Shown in pieces: positions 10,143 through 21,740 of a stretch of 64,000 nucleotides of DNA. Where the stretch lies: positions 160,821,941-160,885,940 of the forward strand of contig CM024755.1 of assembly GCA_014218235.1 (NCBI GenBank), in the 5' to 3' direction. This DNA is from Colocasia esculenta. Lineage: Eukaryota; Streptophyta; Magnoliopsida; Alismatales; Araceae. A model generated the notes under the pieces. That model was given only the letters and a program-made list of their open reading frames with translations. It was not told where the DNA came from and made no database searches. Positions within the stretch are counted from its first letter, which is position 1. Each line of letters begins with the position of its first letter. The position numbers and the translations under genes were made by a program.

Positions 10143-10690
10143 CTAAACGTTAGCCCTTCCTGGATGATAGGAAAGGGTTAGGTCGTAGTCCTTCAAAATA
10201 CTCCATCCTCGGTGCTGCCTCAAGTTCAAATCCCTCTGGGTGAAGATGTATTGCAAACTCTGGTGATCGGTGAAGATCTGAAAAGCCTCGCCATACAGGT
10301 AGTGCCTCCACAACTTGAGAGCGTGTACACTGCTGCTAGCTCCAAGTCGTGCGTGGATAGTTCTCCTCATGCTTCTAAGCTGTCGAGAAGCATAGGCAAC
10401 GACCCCTCCATGCTGCATCAGCACAGCACCCAAACCTGACCTCGACGCATCGGTTGTAAACCACGAACCCACCGGTGCCCGATGGCAAGACCAACACTGG
10501 CGCCGAAGTCAACCTCGTCTTCAGCTCCAAGAACTCTGCTCACAGTCTCTGACCAAACAAACCTGGTGTCCTGCCTCGTCAACCGAGTCAACGGTGCTGC
10601 AATCTTGGCGAAATCCTGAATGAACCTCCGGTAGTAACCTGCCAGCCAGAAAACTGCGGACCTCTGCAACTATGTGGGCTGCTCCCACGA
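10143..10690 (-). pseudogene. RNase H region of the gypsy element
   Basis: The ORF at 10143-10472 contains FTTDASRSGLGAVLMQHGG (the first catalytic Asp region), VVAYASRQL, then IFTDHQSLQYIF and LTLSYHPGRANV, the standard Ty3/gypsy RNase H series. The linker from RT (GYYRRFIQDFAKIAAPLTRL) is at about 10600-10650 in another frame. It would degrade the RNA strand of the replication hybrid. Confidence 0.8.
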
Positions 10691-11500
10691 CAACACTGCC
10701 TCAACCTTGGCCGGATCCACTGCCACACCAGAACCCGAGATCACGTGCCCGAGGAAGTGCACCTCGCCTCAGCCAAAATTCGCACTTGTCGAACTTGGCG
10801 TAAAGACGGTGACTCCGCAGGGTCTCTAGCACGATCCTCAAGTGTCCTCGTGCTCCTCTTCAGAAGCCGAGTAGACCAGAATATCATCAACAAAAACAAC
10901 AACAAGCGGTCTAGGTACTCACTGAACCCCTATGCATCAGATCCATGAATGCTGCAGGTGCGTTCGTCAGCCCAAACGGCATCACGACGAACTCAAAGTG
11001 ACCGTACCTGGAACGGAAAGCCATCAAACAAACATCTGACTCTCTGATCCGCAGTTGGTAGTAGCCGGATCTCAAGTCGATCTTCGAGAAAACTCGGGCC
11101 GATTGCAACTGATCAAACAAATCATCAATTCTCGACAACGGGTACCTGTTCTTCACAGTGACTTGGTTCAACTATCGATAATCGATGCACAAACGAAGAC
11201 TACCATCTTTCTTCCTCACGAACAAAACAGGCGCGCCCCACGGCGAACGGCTCGGATGAATGAAGCCTAACTCAAGCAACTCTTGCAGCTGGCGCTTCAA
11301 CTCACGCAGCTCCACCGGGGCCATCCGATAAGGTGCCTTGGACAAGGGCATCGTACCAGGCAAAAGCTCGATGGAGAACTCTACCTCTCGCTCAGGCGGC
11401 AACCCAATAGATCCTCCGGAAACACGTCAGAAAACTCAGAAACAACTGGCACATCAAAAACTGAAGACCCGCTAGGCTCCAAGGAACAAACCGAAGCAAG
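10691..11500 (-). pseudogene. Reverse transcriptase of the gypsy element, with stop and shifts
   Basis: The ORF at 11172-11402 has the N-terminal fingers (ELLPGTMPLSKAPYRMAP, then WGAPVLFVRKKDGSLRLCID). An in-frame TAG at about 11170 follows CIDYR. The next ORF continues with VTVKNRYPLSRIDDLFDQL, FSKIDLRSGYYQLRI and FGLTNAPAAFMDLM. The catalytic V/FVDDILVYS motif is encoded at about 10865-10890 in a shifted frame. All RT blocks are present in order, so this is recent decay or sequence noise rather than an ancient remnant. Confidence 0.85.
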
Positions 11501-11930
11501 GTAAGCAACGCAGCCATCACGGATCAAACGACGAGCCTTACAGAAAGAAATGAACGGCCGACGGGTAGACCGGATACCTCGAAAGCAGAGAACAGGTGCT
11601 CCAGGTATCTCGAACTGAACGGTCTTCCTCTGACAATCAACCACGGCTGAGTGAGCCTCCAACCAGTCCATACCCAGGATGACGTCGAAGTCGCAAAGCT
11701 GCAACGCGTACAACCTGGCCGGCAACTGGTGACCCTCAACCTCGACTGCACACCCTCCAGGTAACGAAGGAACGCATATTCACAGAAGGGAGATCGACCA
11801 TCACGTCACACTGCCTCTCTGGTTGTGTGACAAGCAAGGGACTCGTAAAACTCCTCGGAAGCAAAACACAAGGAAGCACCGGGATCAATCAAAACACGAG
11901 CAGCTCTGCCAAGGATAGGTAGGGTACCTA
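11500..11930 (-). pseudogene. Aspartic protease of the gypsy element
   Basis: Around 11880-11900 the minus strand encodes RVLIDPGASLC, the active-site region (usually D-S/T-G; here D-P-G). Further on, CDFDVILGMDWLEAHSAV at about 11645-11690 is the flap-to-C-terminal block of gypsy proteases. One frame change separates the two. It sits between gag and RT in the expected order. The Pro in the catalytic triplet may be disabling. Confidence 0.7.
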
Positions 11931-13457
11931 TCACCAGGTTCGATGCCTCTGCCTGCTCCCGGTGTGAGCGCCATCACGCGACCACGACCACGTCCACGCT
12001 GCGGCGCCTGCTGGAGCTGCTGCTGGGGAAACTGCTGCTGCTGCTGGTACGGATGGTATTGCTGCGGCTGCAGAAACTGCTGGACCTGCTGCTGGTACTG
12101 CCCTCTCTGCTGCTGACGGCGGTGCTGCTGCTAGGGAGGGTACTGGTACTGAGGTGGTGCTGCGCATACTGCACTGGCTGCTGCTGCTGCGGAGCTTGCC
12201 CCCTAGGGCAATCCCTCCTAAAGTGGCCTGGCAAGCCACAAGTGTAGCACACTGGCTCCTGACTGCCCTGCTCAGCACCCTGCTGTACTGACTGCTCTGC
12301 AAACCTGGACTGACGCCTCTGCTGACGGCTCCGTCCACCCCCGCGAGTAGACAACTTCTGAACTGCGAGCGAATCCAGAGCTACCGGAGCTGCCCGATCC
12401 TGAGGAAGAGGAAGTCGCACTACCGCGGCTGCCTGCTGGACGCTGGTCAGACGAGGACCTGGAAGAGGCTCCTCCCTGCTACTGTGCTGCTGCTGCTGAG
12501 GCTGCCAAGCCTCCCTATCCAAGGCGGTGGCCTTCACCACGGCCTCTCCCAAGGTGGTACACATGTGTGCCGTCACACCCCACCTCAGGTCTGGTCTCAG
12601 CCCTGCTATAAATCTCTCTGCACAAGCCTGGTCACTGTCTACTACATGAGGCACATGCCTCAACAATCGGACAAACCTCTGGTGGTACTGAGAAACTGTG
12701 AGGTCGCCCTGCACCAACTCGTGGAACTGGTCTCGCCTCTCACGTCGGGCGTAATCGGGGAAGTACTCGCCGTGGAAGACCTCCAAAAACCGCTGCCAAG
12801 TGATCTGGTCCAACCTCTGCCCCTGGAAGTGAGTCTGCCTCTGAACTCTCCACCACTCATGGGCTGCTCCCTTGAGCTATTATACTGCCAAACAAACCTG
12901 ATCCTCCTTAGCGTAATCCATAGTCTCGAAGATGCGCTCCAACTCATGGGTCCAGCTCTCTGCCTTATCTGGATCATACTCGCCGTGGAACATCGGAGGA
13001 CGAAGACGCAGGAGCCTCTCAAGAAGAGCGGTCCTCGCCTCCGACACTGCTGCCCTCTGCTGGCCGGACCGGGTACTCCCAGTACCTGACCGCTGCTGGC
13101 GGACTGGCTGCTCCACCTCTGGCTCCACCTCCTGCTGCACTGGTACGGCTGGGGGAGGTACTGGAAACTGACCACCTGCTGCTGCCTGCCCGGGCTGCCA
13201 CGTTCCCTGGTACATAGCTCTGAAGAACTGCTCGGCCATGGGAAACCAGTCTGCATATTGCTGAGGCTGAGGGTGGTACTCTGCTGCTGCTGCCCACCAT
13301 CTGCCGCTGCCTCTACTGCTGCTGCCTGTGCACCCTGAGGCTGTGCCACTGACTCCTCCACGGACACCTCCTCCTGAACCTGCCCCTGAGCGGGCATGTC
13401 GGACTCATCCTGCTGCTCAACCAGCTGCCTAGCCTGACTGCGCCTACGCGGAGCCAT
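11931..13457 (-). pseudogene. gag of the gypsy element with CCHC zinc knuckle
   Basis: Likely start at 13457 (MAPRRRSQARQLVEQQDES), followed by a Gln/Ala/Pro-rich N-terminus. The capsid-like domain starts around PPMFHGEYDPDKAESWTHEL (about 12960) and continues in another frame as WQRFLEVFHGEYFPDYARRE, ending near 12530. The zinc knuckle CYTCGLPGHFRRDC lies at about 12205-12250. A Gln/Ser-rich tail with CAG/CTG triplet runs follows. A frameshift near 12885 splits the capsid domain. Gag packages the element RNA into particles. Confidence 0.82.
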
Positions 13458-13577
13458 GACCTACACGGCAACACAACTGACAAAGGTTACAAATACTCTC
13501 GGGCGGCTAGCAGTGTATGTACTATTGTTGGGACTTACTGTTGCAGTTTAGATCCACTACAAGTCCTGTCAGACCAA

Positions 13578-13589
13578 GCTCTGATACCA
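13578..13589 (-). other. Primer binding site (initiator Met tRNA type)
   Basis: Complement of TGGTATCAGAGC. In an undisturbed element it should lie two bases from the end of the 5' LTR; here 1.34 kb intervenes. Confidence 0.85.
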
Positions 13590-13591
13590 AC

Positions 13592-14929
13592 TGTTGTGGG
13601 TTTTCCACATAAATGTTTTTGATGATCACATTAACATTCTTGAACATTGATTTAATGCAAAATTGATGTGCTACTAACATGAAAACATCATGAAATTGAT
13701 TGAGTTAAACATTGCTAAATCAAATCTACAATGTAATCACATACAACGTATAACATGAACAAGAGCAATGCAAAGCATGGGAGCAATGAAAAGATGAGCA
13801 AAAGGCACAAAAACTGTCAAAGAGGTGCATCTGTCGACAGATGAAAACTGCCTGTCGACAGATTCACACAGTCATTCTCAGACAGAACTCAGGTTTGCAT
13901 CTCTGAGTGCATCTGTCGACAGATGCAATGTACCTGTCGACAGATACACACAGACAACCCAGGACAGAGCTCAGGTTTTCTATTCCTGAGTGCATCTGTC
14001 GACAGATGAAAACTGCCTGTCGACAGATACACTCAGAAACTCATTTCCTGAAACCCAGTTTTCAGCCTGAGTCTGCCTGCGACAGATGCAAGTGCACCTG
14101 TCGACAGCCGACGGAAACTTCAGATTTTGGGTTTCCAAATCCGGCCCCACTTGGGTGTTTCCTTCCTCAACGACCCCCACCTTTACCTAACACTATTAAG
14201 CATCCTTTTGGAGCAAATTTCGCAGAGAGCAGCCTCCCATCCAAGAGCCTCCAAGGGACCAAGAGGAAAAGCCCCAAATTGCTGCTCTGCTTCAACTTTC
14301 CGCCAGATCGACGTGGAATCACCATCTATGCGGAGCTGAAGCCGGATCGTCATCAATTCAACCTTCTACATCGATCAATCTACATCCAATCGAAGTTGAA
14401 GAGCGTTTGGACGATCCACGAGAAGAATTCCAACTGGATTTGTTCCCTAATTCCCAATTCTTCTCCATTTCATAATTTCATCCAATCGTGTGTGTGTGTG
14501 ATTGTGTTTCGAGCATCCCTTGTGCTTGATTCACGTATTGTGATTGTTCTGATCGTGGTTCATCAGACAACGTGTGTGTGTTTGAGTTGTAGTGTTGAAC
14601 TCGCTCATAAGCAGTCGTTCTGCGTGTGTGTGTGGACGGTGGATGTAGGATACACGAGTTGTGTACTCCGAACCACTTTAATCATCGTTTGTGTGTGGTT
14701 GTTCGCGTTTTGCGATAGATGATTGGTAGGCACGGTGTTCATACGCACGTTTGATTCCCTGTTTTCTCTTAAATCAACTCAAGCGGTCTCACACTTAATT
14801 GAATTTGAATCAAAATTCATTAAGATCGCTGTAGCAGTGAAAAGAAGCCATCAACGTTTAAAATTGCCGTAATCTATTCAACCCCCCCTTCTAGATTACC
14901 GTATTGTGTAACTTCCGCATTACTCTTCA
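13592..14929 (+). mobile_element. Solo LTR of a Sirevirus-type copia family
   Basis: Starts TGTTGTGGGTTTTCC and ends TTACTCTTCA, the same ending as the LTR at 59199-59610. A C-run followed by TTCTAGATTACCG lies about 45 bases before the end, typical of this LTR type. It is inserted exactly between PBS and 5' LTR of the gypsy element. Left flank CCAAC and right flank AC suggest a target duplication that has lost three bases. No coding content is believed; the 271-residue ORF inside it is made by repeats. Confidence 0.8.
13828..14110 (+). repeat. CTGTCGACAG array, about 82-bp unit, 3.5 copies
   Basis: Unit starts at 13828, 13909 and 13992, with a degenerate fourth copy. Each unit carries two palindromic TGTCGACA cores, GCATCTGTCGACAGATG and then CCTGTCGACAGAT. 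Confidence 0.92.
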
Positions 14930-14931
14930 AC

Positions 14932-17176
14932 TGTAACGACCGAGAACCCGACCCTCGGCCACGCCGAGGACCCGATTTTCGTGATCGCCGCCCACGGATC
15001 CGGGGGACCCGGAAGGGCTATAACACACGTCTGACAGGATATGTAACGGAAGTAAACGTCAACTGCTAAGCTAGAAGTGTACAAGCGGAAACAGGAAAGT
15101 AAAGCGAGACCGCTGTGTACCGCTAAGTACAGTCCCAACGCATGCACACTAGTACAAGTAAGGAAAAAGGGGAGAGACAAGTCCCTTAGGGGCATACCTT
15201 GAGGGTGACGTACACTGAGAGGGGGAACCGCTGCTAGCTACGGGGGACCAAGACTACCGCCCATCTCCTCCGCCCGACGCGTGCCCTGCCGCTGTTGGGA
15301 AGACTCACCTGGAAAACAGAGGGATGAGCTTCACAACAGCAGCTCAGTAGGGACTACCAATCTCCTACTGGCTCTAATCAGGCAGAGGAACATATACAAC
15401 TATTAATAAAGGAAAGACGGCAGTTATATCTTTCTACCACAAAAGGAAGTGCGGAAGCGAAGCTAAAGCTAACACAGTACGGAAAGTACTCTCGGCGGAA
15501 ACTCCGTACGACTGCTCGTCGTGACCATCACACGGCTAGTAAACACAGACGGAGGGGACTCCGCCTGGACAGAGAACACTAGCTACGGAAAGCACCACCA
15601 CTAGTCAAATGGTCAGGTGCGTCCACAGACGTCTTATCCTCGACCTAGGTCCTGGCCCTCGCGTCTCGTCAGAGCGAGGTAGGACACAAGTAACACAACA
15701 GTAACCGCCGTAGTCTGGCCGGACTACGGTCCCACGCCTGGCTCTCTAAGCGGTTCCGGGGCCGCAAAGAGCGAGGCAGTGAGAAGAAGGACTGGCTGGC
15801 CTGCGCCGGGTAGAACTCCAAACTGTCCTCGGGTCCCAGACCAACCACGAGAGCTCTGCAAGCGACTCACACGCCACTGTCCTAACCACCGTTTCCCCTC
15901 AGCTCCAGAGTTAGCCTAGGTGGCTGCCAACTCGAGCACACTCGTAGCCCGGAGTACTCCTCAACAGGTTCCCGAGGACGGGGGTCCCAAGTAACGGTAA
16001 CAACCTCTCGCGCGGGACAAGCCCTCAAGTGCCACGCACCGAGCGAACGACTAGTGTGAGACCGTACTAGGGAACTAGCACAGGTGCCACGGGTATAGTA
16101 GAGCGGAAAACGGAAGCGGCGGAAGCACAACCTGCCTCTGGACTGAGAAGGCGACATAGGGCCTGTCACCTTCTCAATGCGACATAGGCCATGTCGCCTT
16201 CTGAATGCGACATAGCCCCTGTTGCATTACCAGTCAGAAGGCGACACAGGGTATGTCGCATTCAGGCCAGTCGGGGGTTCCGGAGATTCTTCTTCCGGAA
16301 CCTCCCCGAAATGGGAGAAACGCTACACGGCGAGGGAGGGGAGCATGCTTATCATGCTAGGAAGCTAGTAAAGTATTCAAACCACCCTCAAACACCAAGA
16401 ACATGGATTCTACGCTCGGAGGAAAACCTCACTCACACGAGCATGGAAACTCACACTCCCAACCCCCAAACCACAAGGAAAACACGCTTTGCAGGGGAAG
16501 GGGAGCATGCTTAGGGCGAGAGGATCAAGAGTCCCTACCTCCACACGAATAACGAACCCGTTGGGGCCTTCTCGTAGGTAGAAATGTCTCCTCCTCGCAC
16601 CGCACGGCACGAACGCGGCCCTGCACAAATGGAGCGACACCCTCCTCAGCACGGCCGCCTCAACACGGGGGAGGCACCCCCAACACCGCCGGAACTCCGA
16701 GAGGGCGAGAGGGAGAGAGGGGGAAAGAAAAAACGCGAGAGTGGGAGAAGAGCTCGGGCGCCCGGGCTTTAAGCCCGGATCCTGAGAAGGCGACCACCTT
16801 GTGTCGCATTTGGGAACCAGAAGGCGACAGTGGTGTGTCGCCTTCAAGAAGGCGACATACCCCCTGTCGCAATGCCACTGACAACGGTCAAATCACGGAA
16901 TTCGAAAAAGTGAAGGCGACAGCCATCTTGTCGCGTTCACCCGACACCGCCAGAGCCGTACTGACACAAAGGACGCCTGTCACGTCTGTCAGACTGCGTC
17001 TGGGGCGATGCGATGGGAAGGCGACATAGGCCATGTCGCCTTCAAGAAGGCGACATACCCCCTGTCGCAATATGAAGCAGAACCAGACACCGACGCGATC
17101 GGAACCATGTCGCGACAGTCACCCTGCCGCGACCCAGAGGACGGGGCCAAGGGCCCAAGGGGGCCGGGGTGTTACA
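14932..17176 (-). repeat. 5' LTR of the gypsy element
   Basis: Partner of 6286-8515, 2245 bp, TGTAACGACC to GTGTTACA. Similarity is high along the full length, which suggests a fairly recent insertion, but there are many one-base indels. Confidence 0.95.
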
Positions 17177-17181
17177 GTTCT

Positions 17182-17778
17182 GCTAGACTTAAACCCCTAG
17201 CTAGGTTCTGCTGACACTAACCCCAACTAGGTTTTTCCCTTAACTAAAAGAAAGTTCTAAAAATAGTCCCTTAGCTGGACAGAAAACCGCCAGCAACCCC
17301 ACTGACCTTCTCTTCATACAGGAAGAGGAACACTATATACAGTCCTACAGTTGGACATAAATCTTTCTTAGAAAAGAAAGAACAGAACGAGAGTTGTACA
17401 AGATGGACACTAACTCAAAAATCTCAGCCGAAAGACTCTCCCCCAGATTTACAATGATGCACAGAGAGAGTGAAGAGAGGAAAAGAAGCTTGAAGCTTTG
17501 AAGACTTCAGATCGCTACTTACACACTTCTTCTTGGGCTCGAGCTCTTTCTCTCTTTCTTTTGAGTGTATGTGGGTTGAGGCTTCTCACTGGAAGTACAC
17601 TCTTTGAATGATCTTCAGGAAAGCTCTCTTATTGTTCTTCAGCTTTGCTTCATCTTTTTACAGAGCAGCTTTGAATAGATCCGTTGAAGAGATCCGTTGG
17701 AACTCTTCTAGCCGTTGCTCATCTTCTTCTTCATCTATTCTTCTTCTTCTTCTGTCTAACAGACACTTGGTGTAGAGG
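17182..17778 (-). mobile_element. Copia LTR fragment (right piece of the split LTR)
   Basis: Continues the minus-strand LTR of 5944-6285 across the gypsy insertion. CTTTCTTAGAAAAGAAAG and TATATACAGTCCTACAG match the inverted form of the tandem-array LTRs. It ends head to head with the first LTR of the tandem array at 17779. Confidence 0.75.
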
Positions 17779-19423
17779 TGTTGAACCACTCTCTGTTTGT
17801 CCTTGTATTTTGGTGATAACAAAATTTATGAGTAATTAAATTGAATATCATGTTTCATCTGTGTCGCATCAATCTCATAACAAATTGTTAAGTCTCACAT
17901 CGATTTGATAAATGAGTAGAACGATTCATACATCGATTCGATAGCTATAACGATTTGATAGTGAGCGCAACAATTTTCTCTTACATCGATTTGCCTTCTA
18001 TAACGATTCGTTAAGGCTCATAACGATTTGATAAGTGAGAACAACGATTAGTTCTCACAAAGATTCGATAAGTGCCATAATGATTTGGTTCTCACAATGA
18101 TTCGATAAGTGCCATAACGATTTGGTCACATCGATTTCATAAGTCAAATAACGATTTGGTTGCCATAACGATTCGACAAGATTCATAACGATTTGGTTGC
18201 CACATCAACTCGATAAGTCAAACATCGATTTGCTTATGATTGAACATCAATTTGCCCATCGATTTGCCTATACTTATGATATCGATTTGCTTTCACTTAA
18301 ACATCAATTTTGTCCAAACATCGACTTCATGTAAACATCGATTTCCTTTATATTCAGATGTTTCAAATATGTTTGGCGCCTAATGAAAAGTCAAATGTCT
18401 CTGACAGAAGATTTCTTCTCTCTCTAGATCTCTTCTTTCCTATCAGACAAAAAGTTGATCTCTTACTACTTCTGGAAGAAAACAAGAAGCATAGAGGTAT
18501 GTAAGCTTTTTGACAGAAGTACTCTTTTAGAAAAACACTTTCTTCTATGCTTGCTGATCTCGAAGATCACCAAATAGCTGTCAATCTGAAGAAGAAAAAG
18601 AATAAAAAGATCAACAATGACTAGAAGAGCTCCAACGGATCTCTACAACGGATCTATTCAAAGCCCCGCATATAAAATATGAAGCAAGGCTGGAGAACAA
18701 GAGGAGAGCTTTCCCTGAATATCCTTGAAGGAGTGTACATCCAGTGAGGAACTTCAAATTCCACATACACTCAAAGAAAGAGAGAAAGAGCCTGAGCCAA
18801 GAAGAAGCAAGAAAAAGCGTCTCAAGCATTCAAGTCTCCAAGCTTTCTTTTCTCTCTTCATTTTCTCTCTGCGCTCAATGTAAATTTGGGGTAGAGTCCT
18901 TGACTGTGAGCTAGTTCTTAGTGTTCATCTTGTAATAGCTCTCGGTCTAATCTTTCTTTTCTAAGAAAGATTTCTATCCAGCTGTAGGACTGTATACAGT
19001 GTAGAACTTAGCTAGGGGTTTGTGTCTAGCAGAACCGCACTGGGGTTTGTACTAAGAGGTTGGCTTCTTGACCTGTAAAAGAAGTGGGCTACCTTCTTGC
19101 CCGGGAAAGAGAAGAAGACTAGCTGGGGTGCTGGGTGTTGTAGTGTCCTTGAGGGGGATTGTACCCTTGGTTAGTGAAATCCCAAGAGGTTGCATGGGGA
19201 CTGGACGTAGGACTTCCATGTGGGAAGGGCCGAACCAGGATAAATTTCCTTGTGTCCTTTATGTGATTGTTTATTTACTTCCGCACTGCTACTCTTTATC
19301 ACACTAAACTAATCAAACTTTGAAGTGATAATTTTCTGTGTTTAAGTTTCTGTTTCAGATTTCAGAAAACCTATTCACCCCCCCCTCTAGGTTAGCTTGC
19401 TGCCGTACCAAAAAGGGCCAACA
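17779..19423 (+). repeat. Tandem array LTR 1
   Basis: 1645 bp, TGTTGAACC to GGCCAACA. It contains the ATCGATTT/AACGATTTG array (17880-18350) and a C-run before GTTAGCTTGCTGCCG. It carries the GCGCCTAATG variant also seen in LTR 4. Confidence 0.93.
17880..18350 (+). repeat. ACATCGATTT / TAACGATTTG motif array in LTR 1
   Basis: More than 20 words of the type CATCGATTT, AACGATTCGAT and TAACGATTTGGT are separated by about 10-20 bases. Equivalent arrays lie in LTR 2 (21855-22260), LTR 3 (25750-26150), LTR 4 (29605-30025) and LTR 5 (33480-33895). Confidence 0.88.
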
Positions 19424-19440
19424 AGTGGTATCAAAGAGGG
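19424..19440 (+). other. Primer binding site of unit 1
   Basis: AGTGGTATCAAAGAGGG directly follows the LTR end. It differs from TGGTATCAGAGC by one base in the core. Equivalent sites follow LTRs 2, 3 and 4 at 23317, 27206 and 31062. Confidence 0.75.
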
Positions 19441-19486
19441 TCTCTGAGCATTGAAAGAAGATCCAACGATCTTAGAGCAAAGATCC

Positions 19487-21251
19487 ATGGCAACTCAAGG
19501 ATATGCTGAAGGACAATCAGTTACCAGACCTCCATTCTTTGATGGAGAGTATTACCAATATTGGAAGATGAGGATGGAATGTTTCATTCGAGGCATAGAC
19601 TTCGATCTATGGCAGGTAATCGAGGTAGGTGATTATGTTATTGTTCCTGCTGAAGGTACTAAAACCATTACTGCAGTAGATAAAGTTAAATTATCTTTAA
19701 ACTTTAAGGCTAAAAACTATCTATGTTGCGCTTTATCTCAAAAAGAGAATTCAGTAGAGTATCTGCATGTAAATCTGCTAAAGAAATATGGGAAAAACTA
19801 CAGATAACTTATGAAGGGACAGATAAAGTGAAACAAACTAGAATAGATATTCTTGTCTCTCAATATGAGCAGTTTAAAATGCTTCCTAACGAAAGTATAT
19901 CTCAAATATAATAGATTTTCGAGCATAGTAGTTGGTCTAAGCGCTCTTTGCAAAAATCTCTCTGATGAGGAAATTGTGAGAAAAATACTTGGGTCTTTAA
20001 CTATTTCATGGACCCCAATGGTCACAGCTATTGAAGAAGCCATGATCTAACCAAGTTTTCTATTGATAAGTTAATTGGTTCCCTCATGGCACTTGAAATT
20101 AATATGGAGCGACTATCTGAGAGCTCATCAAAGAAAAAATATACTAATGCTCTTAAAGTTGCAGCCGCTCCTTCCACTCTTCTTCTTCTAGCTCAAAAAT
20201 GCAGGATCTGAAGATAGTGATGTTGATGAAGTTCTGTCCAAACTTCAGAAGATTTTAAAGAAGAAGAAAAATGGGTCAGAGGAAGGAAAAGGAAAGAGAA
20301 AAAGGAGAAAGAACCAGTCTGCTATGAATGCAGAAAACCTGGACATCTGAGACCAGACTGTCCAAGACTCAAAAGACTGGTCAAATCGAAAGTCCAAGAA
20401 GCAGCACAAGAAGTTCAAAAGTAAAGCCATGGCAGCTGCTTGGGAAAATGAAGAGGCGACAAGCTCTGGCTCATCAAGCTCAAGTTCAGAAAAAGAGCAA
20501 GTAAATCTATCTCTCATGATAAGACTAGATGAGGTACATTCTGACCCATTTTTTGATTCGTGCAATGATTCAGGGTCAGAGTCTGAAGACGTGGAAGAAG
20601 TCTTTAATGAACTTATGATAAACACAAGGTTGTTGTAAAAGAATTGAAAAATATCAAGAACAACTTACTTGTTTAGAAAACACTAATTCTAATCGTAAAT
20701 CAGAAATGGAACAATTAGAAGAATAATTAAAAGAATGTAAAGATAATAATTATCTTTTAAATGAAGATTTGAAAATCAAGAATAATGAGAAGTTAGAGTT
20801 AGAAGAAAAATTAAAAACTCTAACTGAATAAAATCTCTATTTAAAGGAATCAGTTGTAAATTAACTAGAGGAAAAACATCTTTAGCCCTATGCTTAGAAG
20901 GGTCAAAATCTGGAAATAATAAACAAGGGTTTGGATGCATACCTATGGAAAAAGGAAAACAAGCCATAATTCCAGGAAAATATCCTTTGCCAAATTTTGT
21001 AAAAGAAACTAAAATGCCTCAGAAAAGGGCCCCTGTAAAAGAAAAAGTTTCCAAAAATTGTGTTCTAAACAGACATCATAAAATAATCAGAACTCTAAAA
21101 TAGATTATATTCATTGTTGTTCTCATTGCAATAAATTAGGACACACAGTAAAAAACTACACAACAAGGCACCTAGTTTGGATTTCGGAAGGATATTTTTA
21201 TGCATCTAACCATCAAGGACCCAAAAAGATTGGGTACCTAATTCTAAATAA
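19487..21251 (+). pseudogene. Degenerate copia gag, unit 1
   Basis: Opens at 19487 (MATQGYAEGQSVTRPPFFDG) and shows the UBN2-type gag fold of plant copia elements (YWKMRMECFIRG; then in another frame ACKSAKEIWEKLQITYEGTD). Frame changes lie near 19745 and 19910, and one base is missing at about 20040 compared with the other units. A CCHC knuckle (CYECRKPGHLRPDC) is at 20320-20361. A Ser/Glu-rich and coiled-coil-like region follows, broken by two TAA codons that all four units share. A second cysteine cluster near 21118 has lost its last Cys. The frame ends VPNSK-stop just where a protease would begin. Confidence 0.85.
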
Positions 21252-21740
21252 GTTGTTTGCAGGGTAGCCTTGGAGCATCAGGATCAAGGATGCTCAAGGC
21301 AAGAGTGACTGCCAACTCTTCATCCAAATCTCATGAAGAGGGAGTAGTCATAATATTGAATTTTTATAATTGCTACTAACAATGTTTGCAAATCTCTTTT
21401 TAAGATGCTTGCAGATAAAAATCTTAAAGAGTTGACAAACAACATGTGAAAGGTCAAGATCAACAAGAACTGACTTGCCTCACATTAAGGGGGACTCTTA
21501 CACTTAGGGGGAGCACAGACTAAGGGGGAGTTATTCATTAATGTCAATGATTGTTGAATCCCTCAATGGTAAGAAATTCTCTCAAAGGGGGAGAATATGC
21601 ATGGTAAGATCCTTCCTTTTTGGTTAGTGACAAAAAGGGGGAGAGTATGTATGTTCTATGAATTTTCTGCATTTTCTATGCGTAAGTATTTTTGCCAAAA
21701 AATTCTCATAAATTTTGTAATCATCAAAAAGGGGGAGATT
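21252..21740 (+). other. 3' untranslated region with repeated polypurine tracts, unit 1
   Basis: Seven or so AAGGGGGA-type purine runs lie between 21478 and 21740. The last (AAAAAGGGGGAGAT) abuts LTR 2 and is the expected plus-strand primer. Repeated polypurine tracts before the 3' LTR are a known trait of Sireviruses. Confidence 0.75.

Larger units (their letters stand above)
6286..17176 (-). mobile_element. Complete Tekay-like Ty3/gypsy chromovirus, 10.9 kb
   Basis: Two long repeats starting TGTAACGACC and ending GGGGTGTTACA (6286-8515 and 14932-17176) bound an internal region with minus-strand gag, protease, RT, RNase H, integrase and chromodomain remnants. GTTCT occurs on both flanks (6281-6285 and 17177-17181) as target-site duplication. 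The polypurine tract lies beside the left LTR (complement of CCTCCCTCCTTAAAAC at 8519-8534) and the primer binding site is at 13578-13589, so the 5' LTR is the right one. A 1.34 kb foreign LTR separates PBS and 5' LTR. Every coding domain has shifts or stops, so it is not autonomous as read. Confidence 0.92.

Noticed and set aside
12484..13089. 201-codon plus-strand ORF
   Set aside because: Antisense shadow of the gypsy gag, which has a recognisable capsid-like domain and zinc knuckle on the other strand.
13907..14722. 271-codon plus-strand ORF
   Set aside because: Its first part is the CTGTCGACAG array (Cys-Arg-Gln and Ser-Thr-Asp repeats) inside a solo LTR; there is no recognisable domain.
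17880..18350. CRISPR-like regular short repeats
   Set aside because: The words vary in sequence and spacing, recur in every LTR of a plant retroelement, and there are no unique spacers or cas genes.
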